From assembly GCF_002161235.1 (NCBI RefSeq), contig NZ_NFHE01000020.1, positions 1-48,972 of the forward strand: DNA of 48,972 bases. The letters are read 5' to 3'. Origin of the DNA: Pseudoflavonifractor sp. An85 (lineage in GTDB: Bacteria > Bacillota > Clostridia > Oscillospirales > Oscillospiraceae). Below the pieces are notes generated by a model. The model did no database searches. It was not told the origin of the DNA and saw only the letters and a list, made by a program, of their open reading frames with translations. Position numbers and translations under genes: made by a program. This document shows, piece after piece, positions 7,739-16,107 of the stretch (position 1 is the stretch's first letter; each line of letters begins with the position of its first letter).

Positions 7739-8932
7739 TCACCCCTTTCCTGTGGTGTGTGCCCGAATTTTCTGGGCGCACTGGCGCAGGCTGTCCGGGT
7801 CGGGCGGGGTGGGCAGGCCGCCCACCAGCAGTTCCACGGTGCGCTGTACGGTGAGGGCAATGAGCTCCTCCGGGTCCAGTTCCTCCTCGGTGAGCTGGGG
7901 GGTGGCGGTAAGCCGCTGGACAATGGACAGCTTCAAGTCGTCCATCAGGGGCAGGCCCACCTTGTAATTGAGCCAGCGGTAAAATTGCCGCTGGTGCTTG
8001 TCCAAAATCTCCAACACTTCTTCGGGCACCGTATGTAGAGGAGCGGTATCCATCAGGTCGTCCACGTTGAATAGCTTTACCCCGGGAAGCTGCCCCACCT
8101 GGGGCTCAATGTCCCGGGGGATGGCCAAGTCCACCATGGCCTGGGGGAGTTTGGTAACTTCGGCCAGCTGTTCCACGGTGACGGTGTAGTGGGGGCTGGC
8201 GGTGGCGGAGACCAGGATATCCACTCCGTCCAGAAGTTCAAATCGGCGGTCATAGGGCTGAGCTTCGCAGCCCGAGGGCACCACCGTCTCCCCGTGCCGA
8301 TAGGTGCGCAGGGTCACCATCACCCGGCATCCCGCCTGATGGAGTAGACGGGCGGACAGCTTGCCCATCTCTCCGTTGCCGATGACCAGAGCCCGCTTCC
8401 CCTCCAGGCTGCCCAGGTGCTGGCGCAGAAGTTCCACTCCCTGGCTGGCTGCCGAGGTGGGCAGGGAGGTGAGGCGCACGGTGGAGCGGATCTCCTTCCC
8501 GGCGGAGATGGCGGAGCGGAACAGGGTTTCCAGCATGGGGTGGGTGGAGTGACTGTCCCGGGCCAGGGTGATGGCCCGCTTGACCTGGGCCAGAATCTGG
8601 TCCTCTCCCCACACTCTCGAGCGCAACCCTGCCGCTACCTGCATCAGGTGTTCCACCGCATCCCCGCCCTGGCGGGTGACAAAGGCGGCGGAGAAGGGTG
8701 CAAAATCCACCCCTGCGGCGTGGCACAGCACCTGGCCGGGGTGGCAGGAGTCCTCACAGCACAGGTAGATTTCGGTGCGGTTGCAGGTGGACAGAATGAC
8801 ACACCCCTGGATGTTGGGCAGCTGGGCAATGTGGGCGTTGAGCCGCTGGACCTGGGTGGCGGTGAAGGACAGGGCCTCCCGCAGGTCGATGGGAGCCAGA
8901 TTGTGCTCCAGGCTGGACATTAAAACCATCAT
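7739..8932 (-). CDS. hemA: Glutamyl-tRNA reductase
   Basis: HemA reduces glutamyl-tRNA(Glu) to glutamate-1-semialdehyde, the first committed step of the C5 pathway. The protein is 397 residues. The catalytic cysteine is C50 in ILSTCNRTEIY. The NADPH-binding segment ALVIGNGEMGKL has Asn and Glu where many homologues have GxGxMG. The C-terminal helix ends with the dimerisation region. The ATG at 8932 overlaps the cbiK stop and has GAGG 7 bases upstream; in-frame ATGs at 8929 and 8920 are alternatives. Confidence 0.94.
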   Translation of the reverse strand: MMVLMSSLEHNLAPIDLREALSFTATQVQRLNAHIAQLPNIQGCVILSTCNRTEIYLCCEDSCHPGQVLCHAAGVDFAPFSAAFVTRQGGDAVEHLMQVAAGLRSRVWGEDQILAQVKRAITLARDSHSTHPMLETLFRSAISAGKEIRSTVRLTSLPTSAASQGVELLRQHLGSLEGKRALVIGNGEMGKLSARLLHQAGCRVMVTLRTYRHGETVVPSGCEAQPYDRRFELLDGVDILVSATASPHYTVTVEQLAEVTKLPQAMVDLAIPRDIEPQVGQLPGVKLFNVDDLMDTAPLHTVPEEVLEILDKHQRQFYRWLNYKVGLPLMDDLKLSIVQRLTATPQLTEEELDPEELIALTVQRTVELLVGGLPTPPDPDSLRQCAQKIRAHTTGKG

Positions 8933-9732
8933 GGACGAGCCTCATTTCTATATATAGGTAGGAAGGTACGGGCCGCCTGCTGGGCGTGGGAGACAAACAG
9001 GCGGCGGATGGCGGCGCAGTCCCCCAAGCCCTGGGGGATGCCCTCCACGTGCAGCCCCGCCTGGTGCAGCTGTCCGCACCAACTCTCCGCTCCTTCCAGC
9101 ATGTCCCGCATGGCGTGCACGCCGCACACCACCGTCAGGGGGTGGACGTACAGCCGGGTCAGGTGGTGCATCCGCTGGGCGGTTTGTTGGGGGGTCAACC
9201 CGCCGGTGAGGGTGCCCACATACAGGTTGGTGTGGCCCTGGCGGTGGAGGGCCTGCTCCAACTGGGCGTAGACCCCGTGGGCCTCATGGCTGGTGCCGTG
9301 GCCCAGAAACAGGGCCCCTGTGTCCGGGGCCAGAGGGGGCAGACAGGCGGGCAGCGCCGCGGCCACCGCCTCCACGTCCTGAGGGGTGTGGAGCAGAGGT
9401 GAACCCACAGAGAAGGAGAGCCGGGAGGCATACCCCTCCAGCTGGTCCATCATGGCCTGATATTCTCCCCCGGGGAGCAGGTGGGTGGGCTGGAGAAGTA
9501 TCTGGGTGTACCCTTCTTCCGCCAGCCGGTCCAGGGCCTGGGACACATGGGGAATGTCTGGCCCGCCCCCCTTGGCCAGGGCATCCCGTAAAAAGCGGCT
9601 GGTAAAGGCGTGGATGAGGGGTAGATTTGGAAATGCTTGTCCCACTTGGTGGGCAATGGCGGTGAGGGGAGGCAGGGCAGAAGGGCGACTGACCCCGTAG
9701 GACACCACTACCAGAGCGGTTTTTTGCTCCAT
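8929..9732 (-). CDS. cbiK: Sirohydrochlorin cobaltochelatase, CbiK-type
   Basis: CbiK inserts Co2+ (or Fe2+) into sirohydrochlorin. The protein is 267 residues from ATG 9732, chosen for the AGGGGGAAG Shine-Dalgarno; an ATG at 9765 lacks one. Two of the three metal-binding residues known for the family are seen: H145 in FLGHGTSHEAHG and H206 in CGVHAMRDM. The usual glutamate in GTVEG is replaced here by Thr176 (GTLTGG). LLQPTHLLPGGEY is conserved. First gene of the operon. With CobA and the dehydrogenase it can make cobalt-sirohydrochlorin or siroheme. Confidence 0.9.
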   Translation of the reverse strand: MEQKTALVVVSYGVSRPSALPPLTAIAHQVGQAFPNLPLIHAFTSRFLRDALAKGGGPDIPHVSQALDRLAEEGYTQILLQPTHLLPGGEYQAMMDQLEGYASRLSFSVGSPLLHTPQDVEAVAAALPACLPPLAPDTGALFLGHGTSHEAHGVYAQLEQALHRQGHTNLYVGTLTGGLTPQQTAQRMHHLTRLYVHPLTVVCGVHAMRDMLEGAESWCGQLHQAGLHVEGIPQGLGDCAAIRRLFVSHAQQAARTFLPIYRNEARP

Positions 9733-9770
9733 GCCGCTTCCCCCTTCCCGTAGAAAAACAATCACCTTTC

Positions 9771-9798
9771 AGTATACTATATTTTTCCCCTCTGTCCA
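9771..9798 (-). promoter_or_regulatory. Promoter of the tetrapyrrole operon
   Basis: On the minus strand the -35 TGGACA (9793-9798) and the -10 TATACT (9771-9776) are 16 bases apart. The ATG of cbiK is 39 bases downstream of the -10, which leaves no room for a cobalamin riboswitch in the leader. Confidence 0.65.
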
Positions 9799-9890
9799 CC
9801 CCCTTTTCCGCCCAAAAAAGGAGAATCTCCCAGGGAATTGACCATGGGCAAGATGAACAGATTCCCAGGCTCGGATTTGTGGAAAAATTC

Positions 9891-9933
9891 TTGCATTATA
9901 TATCTTGCAAAATGCAAACAACCGGAGTATACT
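9891..9933 (+). promoter_or_regulatory. Promoter of the vor locus with a small inverted repeat
   Basis: The -35 TTGCAA (9905-9910) and the -10 TATACT (9928-9933) are separated by 17 bases. TTGCATT (9891-9897) and AATGCAA (9911-9917) form an inverted repeat around the -35 that could be an operator. The Shine-Dalgarno GGAGGAGG is at 9981-9988. Confidence 0.6.
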
Positions 9934-9996
9934 TAGTCCAGAACGTGAGAGGACCCCGGGGCTGCGGCCCAAAACCGTGGGGAGGAGGCGTGGTTT

Positions 9997-10574
9997 ATGC
10001 AAGCCATTTGGAGTCAGCTGGAGGGCCGCCACAACTTTGTCTTTGTGGGCGAGGCGGGCAGCGGCAAAAGTGAAATTGCCATCAGCTTTGCCAAGCAGTT
10101 GGCCCAGCGCACGGACAAGACTGTCCACTTCTTTGACTTGGACATGACCAAGCCGCTGTTTCGCTCCCGGGACGTGGAGGAGGAGCTGAGCCGAGCCGGG
10201 GTACAGGTTCACTATCAGGAGTAGTTTATGGACGCGCCCACCCTGGTGGGCGGCGTGATGCCCCACCTGCGGGATGAGAACTGTCTGGTGGTGCTGGACG
10301 TGGGCGGGGACTACATCGGCGCGCGCTCCATTGGAGGCTTTGCTCCGCAGCTGAACAAGCCCCACACGGCGGTGTTTTACGTCATCAACTCCTACCGCCC
10401 CTGGTCGGACAACATCGACCACATTGACGGCACCTTGGGCAAGATTCTGGGCGTGTCCCACGTGCAGTTGGGCCAGCTGATGCTGGTGAGCAACCCCAAC
10501 AACGGCCTGACCACCACCGCCCAGGAGTTTCTGGACGGCCACCGGCGCACGGTGGAGATGGTCTCCCCCTACAT
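9997..10574 (+). pseudogene. P-loop ATPase, interrupted by a stop and truncated
   Basis: The first 76 codons encode a P-loop NTPase start: FVFVGEAGSGKSEIAISFAKQ, then DLDMTKPLFRSRD. An in-frame TAG at 10222-10224 interrupts it. The same frame continues at once as FMDAPTLVGGV, then LVVLDVGGDYIGARSIGGFAP and VSNPNNGLTTTAQEFL, so one CAG-to-TAG-type change is the simplest explanation. Homology to this reading ends near 10574, where sequence for the vor alpha subunit begins in another frame. A SIMIBI-type ATPase (MinD/ArsA-like) is likely, with unknown function. An AGGAG before the ATG at 10228 could permit restart. Confidence 0.75.
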
Positions 10575-11372
10575 GCCCGTATCCCCATGGTGTATGCCAA
10601 CGTCTCCCGTGGCGGCCCCGGCGTGGGCGCCATTCAGCCCGCTCAGCAGGACTACTTCCAGGCCACCAAGGCCTCCGGCAACGGCGGCTTTGAGATGATG
10701 GTGCTGGCTCCCGCCACCGTGCAGGAGGCTGTGGACCTGACCTACGCCGCTTTTGACTACGCAGACCGTGACATGAACCCCGTGCTCATCCTGGCTGACG
10801 GCGTCATCGGCACCATGATGGAGCCCGTGGAGCTGCCCGAGATGAAGAGCGATGAGGAGATTGCCGCCATCCGCGCCGGCAAGGCCAAGTGGGCCTGCAC
10901 CGGCCACCAGCTGGACTACGCCAACCGCGCCTGGATCCAGCCCGGCCAGTGGGACACCAAGAAGATGCAGGCAGAGAACGAGAAGGCCGCTGCCATGTAC
11001 GCCACCTGGGAGAAGGACATTATGGTGGAGGAGTACCAGGTGGAGGACGCCGAGGTGGTCATCGCCGCCTACGGCATCTCCGGCCGTATCGGCAAGTCTG
11101 TGGTGGACATCTGCCGCGCCGCCGGCAAGAAGGTGGGACTGATTCGTCCCATCACCGTCCATCCCTTCCCCTATGCCTCCTTCGATCACATCAACTACGA
11201 CGTGTGTAAGGCGGTTCTGGACGTGGAGATGTCCATTCCCGCCCAGCTGGTGCAGGATGTGCAGGCCGGTGTCAAGGGCCGCTGCCCCATCGAGACCTGC
11301 CTGTGCTCCGGCGGTAACATCATGAGCCGGGAAGCCGTCCTGGAAGCTGTGGACGCCATTCTGGCCAAGTAA
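10575..11372 (+). pseudogene. vorB: 2-oxoacid:ferredoxin oxidoreductase alpha subunit (VorB-like), N-terminus missing
   Basis: The frame from about 10575 reads ARIPMVYANVSRGGPGVGAI and then QPAQQDYFQATKASGNGGF, a typical internal segment of VorB/KorA. It continues to a normal C-terminus, about 265 residues in all. Family members are about 350 residues and begin with a region containing GYPITPQ and EGE that is absent here. The sequence before 10575 is ATPase reading in another frame, so the 5' end appears deleted. An ATG at 10587 has no Shine-Dalgarno. The ferredoxin-like delta subunit gene often found before vorB is also missing. Confidence 0.8.
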
Positions 11373-11386
11373 GGGGGAGAAGAAAC

Positions 11387-12139
11387 ATGGAAAAGATTTA
11401 TTCCCGCACCAAAACCATCCAGGAGGACAAGGTCTCCGGCTTCTGCCCTGGATGCATGCACTCCACCGTGGTCAAGCTCATCGGTGAAGTGCTGGAAGAG
11501 ATGAATATTGTGGACAAGGCCGTCATGATCACCGGCATCGGCTGCTGCGGCCTGCACATGGACTACATCGCCTATGACACCATCACCGCCCCCCACGGCC
11601 GCGCCTGCGCCGTGGCCACCGGCATGAAGCGCACCAGCCCCGACAGCCTGATCTTCACCTATCAGGGCGACGGAGACTTCGCTTCCATCGGCCTGGGCGA
11701 GTCCATTTCCGCCGCCAACCGCGGTGAGAATGTCACCGTCATCTTCATCAACAACGGTATTTACGGCATGACCGGCGGTCAGATGGCCCCCACCACCCTG
11801 CTGGGTATGAAGGCCTCCACCGCTCCCAAGGGCCGTATCGCTGAGGAGCATGGCTACCCCATGCACATGTGTGAGATCCTCAACCAGCTCACCGCTCCCT
11901 ACTACCTGGAGCGCACCAGCTGCAACACCCCGCAAAACGTGATTAAGACCAAGAACGCCATCAAGAAGGCCTTCCAGAACCAGCTGGATGGCAAGGGCTT
12001 CTCCATGGTGGAGATCGTCAGCAACTGCCCCACCAACTGGGGTCTGGACCCCCTGGACACCCTGGATTTCATCGAGGAGAAGATGCTCCCCGAGTTCCCC
12101 CTGGGCGTCATTCGAGATCGTTCCAAGGAGGGAGTGTAA
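11387..12139 (+). CDS. vorA: 2-oxoacid:ferredoxin oxidoreductase beta (TPP) subunit, VorA-like
   Basis: This 250-residue TPP-binding subunit is apparently intact. It has CPGCMHSTVVKLIGE at 20-34 with a typical cysteine, the GIGCCG turn, and the TPP motif GDGDFASIG followed by INNGIYGMTGGQ, the GDG-to-NN spacing of the family. The Shine-Dalgarno GGGGGAG precedes ATG 11387. Such complexes oxidatively decarboxylate branched-chain 2-oxoacids (VOR) or related substrates and reduce ferredoxin. Both flanking subunit genes look broken, so the protein may no longer have a working complex. Confidence 0.92.
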   Translation: MEKIYSRTKTIQEDKVSGFCPGCMHSTVVKLIGEVLEEMNIVDKAVMITGIGCCGLHMDYIAYDTITAPHGRACAVATGMKRTSPDSLIFTYQGDGDFASIGLGESISAANRGENVTVIFINNGIYGMTGGQMAPTTLLGMKASTAPKGRIAEEHGYPMHMCEILNQLTAPYYLERTSCNTPQNVIKTKNAIKKAFQNQLDGKGFSMVEIVSNCPTNWGLDPLDTLDFIEEKMLPEFPLGVIRDRSKEGV

Positions 12140-12142
12140 GGC

Positions 12143-12690
12143 ATGGAAACCAATCTGTGTGTAGCCGGATTCGGCGGCCAGGGCGTCATGACCCTGGGCA
12201 AGTTCCTGGCATCTGCCACCTGTGATGCCACCGACAAGAATGTGACCTTCTTCCCCTCCTATGGCGCAGAGCAGCGCGGCGGCACCGCCAACTGCTTCGT
12301 GGTCATCTCCGACGGGATGATCGGCACCCCTCTGGGCGACGTGATGGACGATTTGATCGTCATGAACGGCCCCTCTCTGAAGAAGTTCCTCCCCACCCTG
12401 AAGGAGAACGGCACCCTGTTCATCAACAGCTCCATCGTGGACGAGAACGAGATTGACCGCACCGATGTGAAGGTGGTCAAGGCTCCCGTCACTGAGATGG
12501 CCCTGGAGATGGGCAACGCCAAGGTCTCAACGTCATCATGTTGGGCGTGTATGTGGGTTACACCGAAGTGGTGCCCGCCGACGTGGTGTGGAACACCATC
12601 GAGCACAAGCTGGGCAAGAAGCCCAAGCTGCTGCCCCTGAATAAGCAAGCGTTTGTGACAGGCCTGGAATTGGGCCGCAGCCAGCGGTAA
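12143..12690 (+). pseudogene. vorC: 2-oxoacid:ferredoxin oxidoreductase gamma subunit, frameshifted
   Basis: The start METNLCVAGFGGQGVMTLGK, then YGAEQRGG, is the gamma-subunit N-terminus. At about 12524-12526 (AAGGTCTCAACG) the frame shifts: the expected LNVIMLGVYVGYTEV appears in the next frame and runs on through KLGKKPKLLPLNKQAF to LELGRSQR and a stop at 12688. One lost base, for example GTGCTCAAC to GTCTCAAC, explains it. Unshifted translation gives an abnormal Cys/Trp/Pro-rich tail ending at 12640. The lesion may be real decay or a sequencing error. Confidence 0.85.
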
Positions 12691-12723
12691 GATCGCACCT
12701 CTGGTATCAACTCCTTTCATAGA

Positions 12724-12760
12724 GCAAAAACCCCCCGTCGAGGCGACGGGGGGTTTTTGC
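12724..12760. terminator. Bidirectional intrinsic terminator
   Basis: A perfect 17-bp inverted repeat (12724-12740 with 12744-12760) and a 3-base loop include the GC core CCCCCCGTCG flanked by AAAAA and TTTTT. It lies between convergent vor and histidine kinase genes. Confidence 0.9.
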
Positions 12761-12764
12761 ATGC

Positions 12765-13661
12765 TTATGAGGGGTTAGGAGGGAATACCAGGGTGATGAC
12801 CAGCTTCCCCTCCCGGTAGGCGGCTTCCAAGGCGCCGCCCATCTGCTGGGTGAGCAGCTTGGCAATGGACAGGCCCAGGCCGGTGGAGTGGCGGGCGGTG
12901 TCCACGGTGAAGAACCGGTCAAACAGCCGCTGCACCAGCACTTCGTTGAGCGCGGGGGCGGAATTTGCAAAGGTGAGCACCCCGTCCTGGGTCAGGGTGA
13001 CGGAGAGGTCCCCGGCGCTGTACTTTAAGGCATTGCCCAGGAGGTTGCCCAGCACTCGCCCCACGGCGGTGGGGTCCAGAGTGCGCGCCACCCGCCCCTC
13101 TGGCAGCTGAATGGTGGGGGTCATGCCCCGCTGCTCCATGGCCCCGTAGTGGGACAGCAGCGCCTCCTCCACCAGCCCCCGCAGGTCCACCGGTTGAGGG
13201 TGGAGGGGCTGGGGAGCGGTGAGCAGGGAGTAGGCAAATAGCTCCTCGGACAGCTGGTGAAGCACCTGGGTGCGGTTGGAAATTTGGGAGAGGTAGCGTT
13301 CCACCTTCTCTGACTTCTCCTCCCGTTTCAATAGCTCCAGATAGCCCACCATGGCGGTGAGCGGGGTGCGCAGGTCGTGGGAAATGTTGGTGATGGCCTC
13401 TTTCAGCTCCAAATCCCCCTGCTGGTACCGCTGCCGCTCCCCTCGCAGCTGGGCCAGCTGGCGGTTGAGGTCGTTGGCCAGGGCCTTCATTTCCCCATCG
13501 CCGCAGGACAGGGTGAGCAAGGTGTTGGTGTCCTCCACGAGCCGCTGGGCCAGTCCTTGGCGCAACTGGCGGGCGGCTTTGCGCATACTGTATATCTTTC
13601 CTGCCAAAAGCAGGACCACAAGGCCCAACAGGGCCACCAAAAGCCAGGGTAAAACCTTCAT
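12765..13661 (-). CDS. Sensor histidine kinase of the PAP2/ABC module
   Basis: The 298-residue kinase has one N-terminal membrane helix (about 4-21) and almost no extracellular domain. A linker of about 60 residues leads to the H box ITNISHDLRTPLTA, with phospho-acceptor H95. The ATP-binding domain follows, with an N box near GNLLGNALKYS and the G box STGLGLSIAK. Such small intramembrane-sensing kinases often pair with ABC transporters and respond to antimicrobial peptides or envelope stress. It is the last gene of the operon, 10 bases after the permease, and probably phosphorylates the regulator encoded at 16168-16833. Confidence 0.93.
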   Translation of the reverse strand: MKVLPWLLVALLGLVVLLLAGKIYSMRKAARQLRQGLAQRLVEDTNTLLTLSCGDGEMKALANDLNRQLAQLRGERQRYQQGDLELKEAITNISHDLRTPLTAMVGYLELLKREEKSEKVERYLSQISNRTQVLHQLSEELFAYSLLTAPQPLHPQPVDLRGLVEEALLSHYGAMEQRGMTPTIQLPEGRVARTLDPTAVGRVLGNLLGNALKYSAGDLSVTLTQDGVLTFANSAPALNEVLVQRLFDRFFTVDTARHSTGLGLSIAKLLTQQMGGALEAAYREGKLVITLVFPPNPS

Positions 13662-13671
13662 GTTTGGACCT

Positions 13672-14508
13672 CTATTTCAAATCTTTGCGCCGGAACAGCC
13701 ACAGCCCCACGCCAGTGGTCACCACGGTGAGGGCGGCGGAGTACACGGGCAGAAGGGGCAGGTTGGGAGCGTCCCAGGCAGTGCACTGCATCACCTGTCC
13801 CCCAGGGGAGACGTCGCACAGCAGTTGGTACACGTCCCGCTTGGTACCCTCCAGATAAAAGGGGTATTTCGTCTCCTTCTCCACCATGGCGCCTGTCACC
13901 GGATCGTAGGTCAGTTGGGTATAGGTGGGTGGATAGTTCAAGTAGGAGTACAGGTAGCTGCCGGATAGCAGCAGGACAAAAGATAGCACCAGGGCCACCA
14001 CAGCGGACACGGACCGGTTGGAAATGAGCATGGCCAGCATGGCATACAAAGAGGTCAGGGCCACGGTGAGCACCAGAGTGGCGCCCAGATAGGCCAAAAC
14101 GGTGGACGCATCCTTCTGAAGAAATCCGAACAGGGGGATGCCTACGGCCAGATAGGGCAGAAGGTAGCCCACACACATCAACAGATAGCCAGCGGTGCAG
14201 GTCACCAGATGGCTGAGGTAAATTTCCCAGCGGCGGTGCCCCACCACCAGTTTGTTGCGCACAGAGCCGTCGCTGTAATCGGTGCCGATAAACAGGGTAC
14301 AGAAGAGGGCGGCGAGGATGCACTCAAAGGGGAGAAAGCTCAAAAGCTCTTCGTCCAGGTGCTGAGAACTGGGAAAGGGATTCTGAATGGCATACAGATA
14401 GCAGGACACCGGAACAAAGGCCCCTGTCCCCACCTGAAAAATCATACAGGCCCAGAAGCTCTTGCTCCGCCACAGGCGGAAGAAGTCGGCCCGCAACAGG
14501 TTACCCAC
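13672..14508 (-). CDS. ABC-2 type transporter permease
   Basis: The 278-residue integral membrane protein has about six hydrophobic segments: SFWACMIFQVGTGAFVPV near the N-terminus, then ILAALFCTLFIG, LVTCTAGYLLMCVGYLL, LVLTVALTSLYAMLAML, VVALVLSFVLLLSG and ALTVVTTGVGLWLF. The start LLRADFFRLWRSKSF is usual for ABC-2 permeases of the BcrB/lantibiotic-immunity type. I choose GTG 14508 because GGAGG is 8 bases upstream; GTG 14517 abuts the Shine-Dalgarno. The gene overlaps the ATPase gene, so the subunits are coupled. Confidence 0.88.
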   Translation of the reverse strand: MGNLLRADFFRLWRSKSFWACMIFQVGTGAFVPVSCYLYAIQNPFPSSQHLDEELLSFLPFECILAALFCTLFIGTDYSDGSVRNKLVVGHRRWEIYLSHLVTCTAGYLLMCVGYLLPYLAVGIPLFGFLQKDASTVLAYLGATLVLTVALTSLYAMLAMLISNRSVSAVVALVLSFVLLLSGSYLYSYLNYPPTYTQLTYDPVTGAMVEKETKYPFYLEGTKRDVYQLLCDVSPGGQVMQCTAWDAPNLPLLPVYSAALTVVTTGVGLWLFRRKDLK

Positions 14509-15415
14509 GCGCGTCACCTCCCACCAGGCTCATGTAGTAGCTCTCCAAGCTCTCATCGTGCTGGTGCATGGAGGACACCTGGCACCCGGCGTCCGCCAAG
14601 GCCTGCACCAACTCCGTCACATGGGGGTGGGCGTAGATGTCCGCAGAGTGGGAGGAGAGAATGGTGTAGTCCAGCCCCATCCCGTCCAGCACCCGGGCCA
14701 AAATGGCCACGTCGGACACCTCCACATGGGTACATTTGCGGCAGGCGGCCTCCACCTGGCTGGCGGTGATCTGCTGCACCATCCGGCCCCGGTCCATAAA
14801 CCCGTAGTGGGTGGCCAGACGGGCCAGCTCGTCCAGAATGTGGCTGGAGAGGAGAATGGTGATCTGTTTTTCTCGGTTCAGCCGTAGCAGCAGCTCCCGC
14901 ATTTCCACAATGCCCTGGGGGTCCAGCCCATTTACCGGTTCATCCAGCACCAAAAAGTCGGGGCTTCCCACCAGGGCCATGGCAATGCCCAGGCGCTGGC
15001 GCATACCCAGGGAGAAGTGGCGCACTTTTTTCTTCCCTGTGTCCTCCAGTCCCACAAGCCCCAACAGGTGGGGAAGGTCCTCCTGGGAGGGCAGGCCCAA
15101 CACCTGGGCCTGCATCTTCAAATTGTTTATGGCGGATAGGTCTTGATAGATGGCGGGGGACTCCACCACCGCCCCCATGCGCTGGCGCACGGTGTGGATG
15201 GCCTTGTCGGTATGATCCACCCCGTACAGGGTGTAGCTTCCGGCGGTGGGGGTCTGGAGACCGCAGAGAAGGCGAATCAGGGTGGTTTTTCCCGCTCCAT
15301 TCCGGCCCACCAGGCCGTAAATGGCCCCTTTGGGTACCTCCATGGACAGGTTGCGCAGGGCGTGGCAGGAGCCGTAGGTCTTGCTCAGACCACGGGTGGT
15401 GAGCACGGATTCCAT
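14501..15415 (-). CDS. ABC transporter ATP-binding protein, BcrA-like
   Basis: The protein is 304 residues. Walker A is GRNGAGKT at 37-44. The signature region is FSLGMRQRLG at about 134-143 and Walker B is FLVLDEP near 154-160. The switch H-loop lies in LLSSHILDEL. A C-terminal extension of about 90 residues is typical of the BcrA (bacitracin/lantibiotic export) group. AGGAGG precedes ATG 15415 by 8 bases. It lies between a PAP2 phosphatase and its permease, an arrangement reminiscent of bcrABC peptide-antibiotic resistance. That role is inferred. Confidence 0.93.
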   Translation of the reverse strand: MESVLTTRGLSKTYGSCHALRNLSMEVPKGAIYGLVGRNGAGKTTLIRLLCGLQTPTAGSYTLYGVDHTDKAIHTVRQRMGAVVESPAIYQDLSAINNLKMQAQVLGLPSQEDLPHLLGLVGLEDTGKKKVRHFSLGMRQRLGIAMALVGSPDFLVLDEPVNGLDPQGIVEMRELLLRLNREKQITILLSSHILDELARLATHYGFMDRGRMVQQITASQVEAACRKCTHVEVSDVAILARVLDGMGLDYTILSSHSADIYAHPHVTELVQALADAGCQVSSMHQHDESLESYYMSLVGGDARG

Positions 15416-15418
15416 GGC

Positions 15419-16078
15419 TTACGCCTCCTGCTCCACCCAGGTGGTGGCGTGCTGGGTCACATACCCCGCCACATAGTCCAGCACCAGGGCCAGACCCACC
15501 CCGCAGAACAGGTCAATGACGCTGTGCTGGCGCAGCAGCACCGTGGAGGCCAGGATGGACAGATTCAAAAGCTGCATACACACCCACACCACCCGGCGGG
15601 AGGGGGAGGGCTTGGCTTTGGCCCAGCGGTGGTAGCTCAGCGCCACCGTCATGGAGTTGAAGGCGTGAATGGAGGGCCAGACGTTGGTGTTGGTGTCTAC
15701 GCTCCACAGCCCTCGCACCAGTTGGGAGAAGAAATCCGTCCCCTCCAGCCCCTGGGGGCGCAGATTTACCCCGTTGGGGATGAGGGCGCACAGCACCAGA
15801 CACAGGGTCATGCCCCCGAACAGGGGCAGGCACAGCCGCCAAAAATCCTGCCGGGGCTGGGTGAGCAGCAGCCAAAAGAGGGTGGCGGGTACCCACACAA
15901 ACCAGGCGAAATAGGGAATGACGGCATATTTGCAAAAGGGAATCCAGTCGTCCACAAAGCAGTGGACCACCCAGTCCGGCTGGACGATCACCGTCTCCAG
16001 CACGGAGAAGAACACCAGGTAGAATACCAGATATCCGGCCATAAACAAAACCGGGTGTCGCTTACACCATTGGATCAT
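15419..16078 (-). CDS. PAP2-family membrane phosphatase
   Basis: The 219-residue protein has about six membrane segments. The PAP2 motifs are visible: RP in IPNGVNLRPQG (motif 1, reduced), PSIH in NVWPSIHAFNS (motif 2), and H-x3-D in LRQHSVIDLF (motif 3). This is the PAP2_3 or Aur1-like branch. Related phosphatases dephosphorylate lipid phosphates; BcrC-type members act on undecaprenyl pyrophosphate, the target of bacitracin. The substrate is not established here. AAGGAG lies 8 bases before the ATG. First gene after the probable regulated promoter at 16108-16163. Confidence 0.88.
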   Translation of the reverse strand: MIQWCKRHPVLFMAGYLVFYLVFFSVLETVIVQPDWVVHCFVDDWIPFCKYAVIPYFAWFVWVPATLFWLLLTQPRQDFWRLCLPLFGGMTLCLVLCALIPNGVNLRPQGLEGTDFFSQLVRGLWSVDTNTNVWPSIHAFNSMTVALSYHRWAKAKPSPSRRVVWVCMQLLNLSILASTVLLRQHSVIDLFCGVGLALVLDYVAGYVTQHATTWVEQEA

Positions 16079-16107
16079 ATCAAATACTCCTTCTTGTTGA
16101 TGGAGGT

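Noticed and set aside
7734-7781. N-terminal extension of the precorrin-2 dehydrogenase
   Set aside because: It would lie inside hemA, and the conserved family start is only a few residues after ATG 7733.
9733-9996. Possible cobalamin riboswitch before cbiK
   Set aside because: The likely promoter leaves a leader of only about 30 bases and no B12-box-like sequence was seen.
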